Both the position numbers and the translations under genes were made by a program. Under the pieces are notes generated by a model, which was given only the letters and a program-made list of their open reading frames with translations, was not told the DNA's origin and did no database searches. This document shows, in pieces, positions 1-8,824 of a stretch of 64,000 bases of DNA (positions within the stretch are counted from its first letter, which is position 1; the number at the start of each line of letters is the position of its first letter). This stretch comes from Akebia trifoliata (Eukaryota > Streptophyta > Magnoliopsida > Ranunculales > Lardizabalaceae). The stretch is from contig JADQWC010000526.1 of assembly GCA_017979445.1 (NCBI GenBank), positions 558,001 through 622,000 of the forward strand. The letters are read 5' to 3'.

Positions 1-234
1 CGACATAAAAATTTGACGGGGCAAGGACCACGAATTTTAGAAACTGAATTTTGACAATCTAGGACCGTCAAAATTCTTGATGTTCTTAGATTTGATGGCT
101 TAGAGATGTCGAATTTCTCTCATCCTTCATTAATTTGATAGTTTTGAGCCGTCGAAAAAAAAAATTTGACAATGAAAATTTCGACACCAATTTGACTTCT
201 TGGTCCATCAAATTTGAGCTTTCTTCACATTGTG
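1..234. mobile_element. Right terminal region of a CACTA element extending beyond the window
   Basis: The reverse complement of the tip (CACAATGTGAAGAAAGC, ending at 234) closely matches the left tip at 52619 (CACTATGTGAAAAAAGC). Both are followed by repeated TTTGACGG/TTTGATGG-type motifs, which recur through 1-200. The body of this element therefore lies to the left of the window. The terminal CACTA has decayed to CACAA. The target duplication cannot be tested because the left end is missing. Confidence 0.6.
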
Positions 235-336
235 GTGGCTCCTGAGAAATTAATGCTCATACTGGGTATCGAACTCACGACCTGTAGGCATTAACAGCTT
301 ATCGATTTGAAATTTCCACTGAGCCAACCCTTGGGT
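235..336 (-). mobile_element. tRNA-derived SINE remnant
   Basis: On the minus strand an A-box-like TGGCTCAGTGG (316-326) is followed about 40 bases later by a B-box-like AGTTCGATACC (265-275), the spacing of an internal RNA polymerase III promoter in tRNA-derived SINEs. The B box has one mismatch at its first base. I see no clear poly(A) tail or target duplication, and it abuts the CACTA tip ending at 234. A decayed tRNA-like sequence is the alternative. Confidence 0.45.
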
Positions 337-1924
337 TATTTTTCTACCATAATTAGTTTTAAGAAATTATGTAAATGACCTTATTCGAATCATGTCTATT
401 GCAATGAAAAGTAATAATATTCCTTTCTCAAATTGGGCTTGGATCTTTCTCAAATTGGACTTCGATCTAACTGCTGATTCTGATCGTTTGGGTTCAATCC
501 ATGGAGAATGTACCACACTGCCGCATATCTTGTAGCGTTGATAGCAGTCCAACTCCTTAGTTTATAGGATCTAGATGGACTATTTTATGATCAATTGGAT
601 CAAATTCAAGGCCCTAGGTCAAGTATTCAATTTTTTTATTAAATGGAAGAAATATTACGGAGATAATAAAAAATACACCCCTAAATTTCTTTATTTATTG
701 CCACTTGCTCAGTTGATTGCTCAGCTGCTTCAATTATAATTCTATAATCTATGTTTAGCTAGTGGATCCTAATCCTTCAGTATGATTCTTATTGTTTTCA
801 AGTTGACTAGCTTATCCTAGAGATTCCAATTTCAAATTTTAAGAATTATCTAATAGTCAAGATTATAAGATGAATTTTATATTAATATCCTCCTAGCGGG
901 TCTTTGTGCTTATTATGTTAGTTTAGTAAACACCAATAGTCTTTGTTTCAGGTGGAGGCACATTTGAATATTTAAGTTGAAAGGTACTATCCCCACTTGA
1001 TTAGGATTTTTGGGTGATTTGGCTCAAGACTTATTCTAACTAACTCATAGAACCAACTTTGTAAAGTAGCGTCAATTCAATAACTCAATTGAGTCAACTC
1101 GAAAATTAACCAATTTGGTTCAGAAAAATTAACTAGAATTCAGGGTATTATATTTAACATTTTCTTGGAGAACAAAATAATAAATATATTTTTATTATAA
1201 AATGCATATTAATAATATAAAATATTTATAAATATTTTATTTAACTTATCTGAGTCGACTCGCAAGCCATGAAATTGATTTGACTCCGTGAACATTTGAG
1301 TCGAGTCAACTGAAAAGTCAAACTTTGTTGCTTCGTTGGAAGTTAAATGATATGAAGCTAAATACCCATCATATAGGTCTCTTATCTTCCTACAGTTGAA
1401 ACTCGAAAGCTTGTTCATTCATCCTACTTATATAACTCAATCAAAACTCTAAAGGTATGAAGATTTCTTCAATGTTTTATTCTATTACTTTTGTGTGTCT
1501 TGTGTGTTTGGGTGTGGATGTATATATTTGTGTGCGTTTGTGTGTGTGTGTGTTTGTGTGTGTGGTGGGGGAATAAAAGGCCTTGTATCTGGAAAATATT
1601 AGAGATAATATGGCATTATCAGCCCCACTTTGCTGCTCTGCTTTTGAAAAACTTTCACGACAACCACTCAACCACGTTAGATAAAGTAACGTCTGTGTAT
1701 AAAGCAACCCAAGTACACCAGCCAAACCAATCAAGGAATGAAAGCATCTATCTGTAATTACAAAATAAATGGAAAAAAAATTCATCAAAAAGGGATTCAA
1801 GAATGGGAGGACAACATCCTGTTTTTACTAAAGCCCCTGAAAATTGTGAAATCACTTACTAGCAGTGGATCAGAGACATGGTTTTAAATCTTGGTATCGT
1901 CCATGAACGAGACAGATAGACATG
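337..1924. other. Intergenic, no gene recognised
   Basis: AT-rich sequence without a credible coding region. The short open frames here have no recognisable family and no codon structure. A degenerate TG microsatellite lies at about 1491-1566. Confidence 0.5.
1491..1566. repeat. Degenerate TG microsatellite
   Basis: Repeated TGTG units interrupted by T, C and A. The open frames across it on both strands are low-complexity artefacts. Confidence 0.8.
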
Positions 1925-2311
1925 TGTTAAGAAAACAAGTGCAATCGAAACAAGAAAACGAATCGAAAAACCAAACACAAAATGTAATCACACAAAGAAA
2001 CACTGAGATTTTACATGGTCCCCTCTAAATTGAGGTACGTCCACGGATCCTATTAACTCGACTATGAAGAAAAACTCATAATTACAGATTACACGCTTTC
2101 ATAAAAAATAAGAAATATAAATACCCCACGAAACGTAATTAGGATTTTCCATAATATTAGTGAAATTAAGAAAATACCCTTGGAAAATTTCTTTTGGGGG
2201 CTTCACCGCAAACCCACCAACGAGCTCACCTCCGAACTAGACGATGTGAAGGCATGACTTGATTTACAGTACCTCCTTGTTGACCAGTATTATCAGGCTC
2301 CACAAACCACA
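1925..2311 (-). repeat. 3' LTR of the copia element
   Basis: Starts TGTTAAGAAAA on the plus strand and ends CCACA just before the polypurine tract. It aligns over most of its length with 6303 to about 6690, with many substitutions and a roughly 35-base length difference near the end. That divergence indicates an old insertion. Confidence 0.8.
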
Positions 2312-2503
2312 ATAATCTCCCACTTGGAGATTAATCAAGAGTATCTCCCAATAACACATGTTGCATCTGATAAGTAACGCCTCCATAACAAATTCTGTGT
2401 GAATCATCCTTGTCTTCTAAGCTTGAAGACCAATTCAAAGCTGAACAAGTCTTCAACTTTTCAATAGTAACTACCTTAATGAACATATCTATAGGATTTA
2501 CAC

Positions 2504-3085
2504 TTATGAGAATCTTTCCAAAGTAAACACTCCATCCTCCATAACTGAACGTATAAAGTGATACTTGATGTCAATATGCTTTATCATCGAAAGAAATATT
2601 GAGTTCTTCACTAGGTATATTGCACTCAAACTATCACTGTGCAACTTACAATCATCTAGCACCTTACCCAACTCATTCAAAAAAGATTGTAGCCGTGTCA
2701 TTTCCTTGCACACTTCTGTAGTTGTAACATATTCTGCTTTTGTAGTCAAGAGAGTAACTATCTTCTATAATCTTGAAACCCAACTCATTGTTACACTACC
2801 CAATGTAAAGACATAACCTATAGTGCTCTTTCTGCCATTTAGGTCCCTTGTCATGTCAGAATCAACATACCCATGCAGATTGATCTTTGCTCCATCATAA
2901 CATAAAGATAGTTCTGCGGTACCCCTCAAGTACCTAATAATCCACTGCACAGCCTTCCTATGCTCTTTGCCTAGATTATTCATAAATCTGCTCACAACTC
3001 TCATTGCTTGTGCAATGTCTGGTGTGGTACAAACCATGGCATACATAAGGTTACTAATTGCTGAAACATATGGTACTTTTGACAT
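2504..3085 (-). pseudogene. Copia RNase H domain, broken
   Basis: The minus strand carries the RT-RNase H end of a copia polyprotein in two frames. 3085-2765 has the conserved SNLMYAMVCTTPDIA stretch and the YVDSDMTRDLNGRKSTIGYVF region; its D is a normal RNase H acidic residue. 2749-2504 has the TKAEYVTTTEVCKEM segment and the HIDIKYHFIR region. A frameshift near 2750-2765 separates them. The domain would cut the RNA strand of the RNA/DNA hybrid in reverse transcription. Here it is inactive debris. Confidence 0.85.
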
Positions 3086-3830
3086 GTATTCCCGTTCCTC
3101 ATCTGTAGTCGCTTCTTGCCTTCTTGAAGAGGAGTGCTCACTAGTTTAGCATGATCCATATTGAACATTTTCAATACTCTTTCAATGTATTGTATTTGAG
3201 ATAACCACAATCTTCTGTTCTTTCTATCTTTGTTGATTCGGTACCAAGGATTTGTTTTGATGTACCCAAATCTTTCATAGAAAACTTTTTAGAAAGTTGT
3301 TCCTTTAACCTTGTTATTTTAGTCATGTTTCATCGTGCAACAAGCATATCATCTACATATAAGAGGGGAATGATGTAGGAGTCATTGAATTTCTTGAAAT
3401 AACAATAGTGATCAACATTACACCTTGTATACCCACTACCGGATATAAAGTTATCAAACATGATGTACCACTGTCTAAGTGCCTATTTCAAACTATACAA
3501 ACTCTTCTTCAACTTACATACCAACTCTTCCTTTCTTAGTACCTCATATCTCTATAGTTGTTTCATGTAAATTTCTTTATTCAAGTCACTATAAAGTCTG
3601 TCTTCACATTTAACTATTCTAGATGTAAGTCTTTTGTTGTAACAATACTCAAAATAGATCTGATGGTACACAACTTCACAGCAAGAGACAAAATTTCTGA
3701 ATAATCAATACTTATCTTTTGTTGAAATCCCTTCACAAGTAATCTGGCTTGTTATCTCTGGGTTCCATCATGTTCTTCTTTTAGCTTGTAAACCTACTTA
3801 TTATGCAAAACCTTCTTGTCATTGAATAGC
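3086..3830 (-). pseudogene. Copia reverse transcriptase remnant
   Basis: No long frame survives, but pieces are recognisable. The catalytic signature YVDDM with LVAR after it is intact at 3345-3359 (minus). The 3210-3001 segment resembles the RT-RNase H connection (WLSQIQYIERVLKMFNM). Several frameshifts and stops lie between the two. The family role is synthesis of element cDNA. The position, downstream of integrase, is that of copia elements and not of gypsy. Confidence 0.8.
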
Positions 3831-3834
3831 TCAA

Positions 3835-4285
3835 TCAAATCTTAAGTTTGGTTTGTGGACAATGAGTCAATCTCATCATCCATTGCCTGCTCCCACTTAA
3901 CCTTGTTCTCAATTTGCATAGCTTCATCATAACACTATGGTTCATCATTGTTAGTCGGTAATAAATAATATATAGAAGACATATATCGAGCTGGAGTCTT
4001 TCTGTGTATAGCTCTAGTAGATCTTCTAAGTTCAAGTGGAGGAACCTTATTAAGAGGGTCTCTAGTTTCCTCCTGTCTATTTTCATCCACCAACCTAAAC
4101 ACATCCCTATATGGTGCATCATCAAACTCAATATTCCCATTATACCTAGAATTTGTATGAGCTTCTCTTCTTTCTACATTCTTCATATACATTGTATTTT
4201 TAAATATGACACCCTTACTTCTAATGACTTTTTGATTTTTCAGAATCCTAAAATCGATAGCCAAATTCATCAATGCAATATCCAA
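3835..4285 (-). pseudogene. Copia polyprotein linker between integrase and RT
   Basis: Two overlapping minus frames. The longer (4285-3935) includes a segment like the copia integrase C-terminal region (SKGVIFKNTMYMKN) and a LRRSTRAIHRKTPARY motif, the usual RRSTR..P.RY linker before copia RT. It shows no catalytic residues of its own. Confidence 0.75.
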
Positions 4286-4551
4286 TGAAAATACACTTCA
4301 TAGACTTAGGATATAATTTGTTCCTTTCATCATAATCAATGTGGACATAAGAGGTACAATTAAAAAAATTTAAATGAGATAAATTTACCTCTTTTCTTAC
4401 CTAAGCTTCTTTTGGCAAACCAAACTTCAAAGGAACTAAAGGTTGTAGTGTTCACAACATCTACCCGAAATGACTTAGACAACCCAACATGTATACTTAT
4501 ACTCCTAGCGTGCCCTACAATGGTTCAGTTCATGTGTTCTGCGATGCCATT

Positions 4552-4830
4552 CTATTGAGATTTTTTAAGAATAGCTTTTTGTCTTCTAATCCTTGTCTGT
4601 GCACACCAGTCTTCAAACTCATCACTGCAATACTCTTCACCATTATCTAACCTCAAATACTTCAACTCCAACCCAGTTTCATTCTCAACCAAGGCTTTCC
4701 ACTTCTTGAACATATCAAATACATCAAACTTTTGTTTCAAAAAATAAATCCAGAGCTTTCTTGTGTTGTCATCAACGAAGGTGACAAAATAGTGAGAACT
4801 ACCAAAAGAAGAAACTTTGGCTGACCCCAC
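4552..4830 (-). pseudogene. Copia integrase core remnant
   Basis: The frame reads through the rve integrase core: FVDDNTRKLWIYFLK followed by LRLDNGEEY, where family members normally have DNGGEY. The first two acidic catalytic positions are recognisable. The frame ends before the third catalytic Glu region. The domain inserts element cDNA into the host chromosome. The HHCC zinc-binding part expected just upstream (about 4850-5180) is present only in broken frames. Confidence 0.85.
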
Positions 4831-5191
4831 ACATCAGTATGAACTAATTCTAATTTATTTGATTTTGGAGTCCTTCTAATCTTTGAGAAAAAATCACCTT
4901 TTTTTTTTAATTTCTAAAGATGCAATCTTCACAAAAGTCTAAGTTCATCTCTTTTAGCCTAGATAATTTGTCCTTGGAGTACATTACCTTCACCCCCTTC
5001 TCGCCCATGTGTCTAAGCCTACGATGCCAAGTATTAGCATTCACACATGTACAAGTCATTGTTATAGAACTGTAAGTCCCATATGTAACATAAAGAGTCC
5101 CCTATTTCTTGCCACGAGCTACCACCATAGACCTTTTGATCATCTTCTAGGAATCACATAAGAAAGTGGTGAGTATACCCAACTTTGCAAG

Positions 5192-5449
5192 CTACCCTAT
5201 TGAAATCAGGTTCCTCTTCAACTGTGGAATATGTCTCATATTTTTCAACTGTAAAGACATTCCATTCGACAAATTTATTTGCACATCACCCTTACCAACA
5301 ATGCTACAAGGCTTATTGTCCCCAACATATACTTTACCAAAATCACCTTCTATATAGTTTTGTAAAATGTCTATATGGAAAGTAACATGGAATGATGCTC
5401 TAAAATCTATTACCCATATGTTATCGTATATGGCAACAGATAAGATCAA
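5192..5449 (-). pseudogene. Copia aspartic protease remnant with damaged active site
   Basis: The frame matches copia protease: a WVIDxxASFHVT active-site region, a GDNKPCSIVGKGDV segment and LKNMRHIPQLKRNLISIG at the end. The catalytic triplet is normally D-S/T-G. Here it reads D-F-R (about 5395-5409, minus), so the protease would be dead even in an open frame. Confidence 0.85.
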
Positions 5450-5499
5450 AGCATCAGAAAAGTTAACAGATTTAATACCTTCTTGATTTTTGATCTCTA

Positions 5500-6240
5500 A
5501 AGGTTTTTTTGTAGCTTTGCAGTCCCTTTTGAAGTGACCCTTCTTCCCAAAATTTCAGCAATCATTTCCATTTGTCGATGTAGTTCTAGACTTGTCCCTT
5601 TTCGAATTTGACCAGCCTTTACCTTGGTTTCTCTTGTTGGGCTTCGTTCTTCTTTCCTTAGCACTCAAGGCATTCCCTGAAATATTAGTTGATTACGAGG
5701 ATTTTCTACTAGTTTCCTCATTTAAGATGACGCCAACAACATCATCAGACTTCAACTTTCCAGAACCTGAAGAATTGCTCCCAGTTATTACCTGACTATC
5801 CCAACTATCTTGTAATCCAAATAAAATCAATAGGACCTTGATTTCATCTTCAAGGATAATTTCAAAAGATTCCAACTGTGTTGTGGTTGTATTGAATTTC
5901 GTTAGATACTCAGCCACACTACCACCGTCGATCATCTTCATGTTGAATAACCTTTTCATCAAGAAAACTTTGTTTGAGGTAGAGGGTTTCCCATACATCC
6001 TTGACAAAATGGCCATCAAATCTATTGTAGTCTTCTCCTTAGAGATATTGAAAATCACAGATAGAGCGAGAGATAATCGAATGATACTCAGGGCTTTCTT
6101 GTCGAGAATCTCTCAGTCTTCATCTGTCATGTTCATTGATTTCTTCACTTTTTCTCCCAGAGGACAATAAAGGTCTTTATAATAAAGAAATCCCTGATTT
6201 GCATCTTCCACAATCCAAAATTTGAACCATTGAACTTCTT
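5500..6240 (-). pseudogene. Copia gag remnant with broken zinc knuckle
   Basis: The 6058-5693 minus frame matches the UBN2/copia gag type (KPSTSNKVFLMKRLFNMKM, then VAEYLTKFN and a LPDSW-like LQDSWD). Downstream the CCHC knuckle DC-x-NFGKKGHFKRDC is readable, but the residue after the first Cys is a TGA stop (5555-5557). Gag forms the particle that packages element RNA. A frameshift lies between the two pieces. The start region runs up to the primer binding site near 6283. Confidence 0.8.
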
Positions 6241-6302
6241 GATTCTTACTTTCTCTTTGGCCATTGCTCCTACTCAAACTAAAACTTAACTCTAATACCA
6301 GT

Positions 6303-6735
6303 TGTTAAGAAAATAGGTGCAATCTAAACAAAGAAAATGAATAGAAAAATCAGACACGAGATGCAATAACACAAAGAAACATAGATATTTTATGTAGTTC
6401 CCTCTAGATGGAGGTACATCCATGGATCACACCGATTCTACAATGAAGAAAAACTCGTAGTTACAGATTACATGCTTTCACCAAAAATAAGAAATATAAA
6501 TACCCTAGGAAACCTAATTAGGGTTTTACATAATATTAGGAAAATTACGAAAATACCTTTGGAAAAATTTCTTTGGGGGGCTCCACCCTTGAACCCCCTT
6601 AGGGAGGCCGTTGGCCCCCCTCTAACCCCTAAGCGAGCTCACCACAGAGCTCGATGAGAGTGAAGGCTAGGCGTGGCTTGATTTACCAAACCCAAACTTG
6701 GCCCATTTAATAATCTTGTCAAAAACATAAACCCC
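6303..6735 (-). repeat. 5' LTR of the copia element
   Basis: Begins TGTTAAGAAAATAGG directly beside the primer binding site and aligns with 1925-2311. It holds an insertion of about 35 bases (about 6588-6630), rich in C and G, that is absent from the left copy. Similarity becomes unclear after about 6690, so the outer border is approximate. Confidence 0.7.
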
Positions 6736-6972
6736 AACCTGATACATAGATTAAATAGGTAACCTAGCCTGATCCATGTAACTCGTTCAGTAATATTATA
6801 ATCTTAAGTAGAAAAAATAAGTTCCATTTCCACCACCCAAAAAATTCCAACTTTCTTAAAATTTTATCCTCTACATCATGTGAATCGGATCATATTTTTG
6901 GATGCCACAAAATAATGCAATTAGGAAACTTGCCTTACTTAGTATGAAAAGTGTTTTTCTTTCCTAAACTAA

Positions 6973-7235
6973 GAGCGTCTCCAACAATGTTCTTTTAGCA
7001 TCTTTTATTAAAAAAGTAACAACAGTTATTGTAGCTACTATAAAATTTGATCTAAACTCCAGTAGACTCAACACTTCTTTCTCTATTCTTAATATCTAAT
7101 ATTATTTTACTTTACAAACAAATATTTACTAAAATCTACTTAGATCCTATTAACGGTCGTGAACACACATCTTGACATCCAAAAATATGATCTGATGCCA
7201 CAGGCTTTGTAGAGAATGAAATGCTAAGAATTTTG

Positions 7236-7298
<63 letters not shown>

Positions 7299-7692
7299 CA
7301 TCATTAAATTTTAATTTTAAGTTTTAGGAGTTCGGTAGCCATCCATTTTCAACACCTTGGATCAAGCTAAAATTTTTTTTGAATTTTTTCTTTTGGATGT
7401 GAGTGTTTCTGTAAAATCTAGGAAGATGTTGTGTTGGATTGCCAATGTAGTAATCCATGTGGGTCAACGGATCTTTCTAAGATTTTAAATCTTACTAAGT
7501 TAGTAGGGAAAGCATTTTTCATTTGTTTTTTTAAACATTAAAATAGCTAGATTTGGAGGCTCACTACATGTAGAGAGTGGAAGCCCCCTCTTTATTTTAA
7601 CATTTACTTTTTAAGAGTCTCTTGGAGGTCGTTTTTTCACATTTCTCTAAGTAAAAAGCCAACAAACTTTAAAGAGTCCGTTGGAAATGCTC
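6973..7692. mobile_element. Non-autonomous PIF/Harbinger-like element with TAA duplication
   Basis: Left end GAGCGTCTCCAAC and the reverse complement of the right end GAGCATTTCCAAC form imperfect terminal inverted repeats. They are flanked on both sides by TAA (6970-6972 and 7693-7695), the trinucleotide target typical of PIF/Harbinger transposons. The 720-base body has no coding frame. It contains an AT microsatellite and a T tract (about 7238-7300). Termini of the form GAGCATCTCCAAC are common in plant MITEs of this kind. Confidence 0.7.
7236..7300. repeat. (AT)n microsatellite followed by T tract
   Basis: About 17 AT units followed by about 28 T, inside the Harbinger-like element. Confidence 0.9.
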
Positions 7693-7944
7693 TAAAAGCT
7701 TAACCATTAATTATTTAAAACATATCTTAAAATATTCTCTATATTATATAAAATTTGAGGAAAAAAATGTATTATGAAAAAGTTTTACATAATTCTAGTA
7801 AAAAAATGGGTAATTTTAAAAAGTTTTAATAATTGTTGATATTTAAGATACCTCATATGTTTCATGAATTAAAAGGACACAATGATTATTAAAGAGTGAA
7901 CTATCATTTCGTGAGCTGAAAATGTGTTACTTACTATTGGGAGA

Positions 7945-8145
7945 ACTGTTCATTTTAATTACCAAAACATGAATAATCATATTTTCGTTAAAAAAATTCA
8001 GAACGATAACGAATTCTATGATTTTAAAGTAATTATTTCGCAGGTTTAAAGTGACAATTTCTAGTCACTTTAAACCGCCGAAATAGTCACTTTAAAAACC
8101 TCCGAATTCATTATCCATCACATTTTGGTAATTTAAATGAACAGT
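7945..8145. mobile_element. Fold-back MITE
   Basis: The first 23 bases from ACTGTTCATTTT are the reverse complement of the last 23 with one mismatch. Further in, GGTTTAAAGTGAC and GTCACTTTAAACC form a second, central stem around a short loop (about 8043-8078), with GAATTC on both outer sides. Almost the whole 201 bases could fold into one hairpin. There is no coding frame. The target duplication is not clear. Confidence 0.7.
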
Positions 8146-8824
8146 GAGCTAGAATTGTAAATTCATCAAATTAATGTTGATCACTTTTTCGTAAATAGCT
8201 CGTGATTAAGCATGTCAATGAATTAAGGAGGTTCATGGTACTAACCTAGACACGACCCATTTAACAATCGTGTTAGACAGGTCGACATTATTATGACTCA
8301 AACCCAATTAGGCTTGATCCAAACCAACTAATTTCAGTAGTTGTGGTCAATGGTCATGACACTCAGTCTTTTTAACTGTCTAGGAAAAAATCTCACTTAA
8401 ACGCCAAAAAAGCAATGGAAATTTCTTCCAAACACAAATTTTCTAAGCTTTGGTACAGATTATTTATCCATGGTTGTGGATGTTGTAATCCACTCAAGTG
8501 AAGGTATGTCTCCATTTATTCTGACCAACACATCACCCAATCCCACTCCAGGTAGTTAGATCCCTATCCCACTCCAGGTTTTTATTACATGCCATATGAT
8601 ACAATATTTTTGGTCTACTGTCATGAATGTTTAGTTTAGTCCACTCTTTCATAGACCCACATATGAGATCAAATATGTGGGTCTGTACATTTATGATCAG
8701 TGAACTCAAGAAACCTGGACCTAATTAGCTACCCAACTCCCTGCAGTACAGTACATGGATTTCCTCTTTTATTCCTTCTTCATAAGAAATTTGTTTCATT
8801 TCTTCAATTCTTCTTGAATGCATT
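8146..8824 (+). promoter_or_regulatory. 5' flank of the receptor kinase gene
   Basis: No other gene lies between the fold-back MITE and the kinase start, so the promoter and leader should be here. A CT-rich stretch just before the ATG (about 8762-8815) resembles a plant 5' leader. I do not see an unambiguous TATA box at a convincing distance. The fold-back MITE lies about 680 bases upstream and could affect expression. Confidence 0.35.

Larger units (their letters stand above)
1925..6735 (-). mobile_element. Decayed Ty1/copia LTR retrotransposon
   Basis: Two related long terminal repeats flank gag, protease, integrase, reverse transcriptase and RNase H remnants in copia order (integrase before RT), all read on the minus strand. 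Next to the right repeat (6283-6300) is a primer binding site which on the minus strand reads TGGTATTAGAGTTA, close to the initiator-Met tRNA type. Next to the left repeat (about 2312-2330) the minus strand reads AAGTGGGAGATTAT, a typical copia polypurine tract. Frames are broken many times, so the element is dead. The outer border of the right repeat is blurred and I found no exact target duplication (ACATG precedes 1925). Confidence 0.9.

Noticed and set aside
1477..1800. A 107-codon minus frame and an 88-codon plus frame over the TG repeat.
   Set aside because: Low complexity at one end, no family resemblance, and open on both strands because of the TG/AC repeat.
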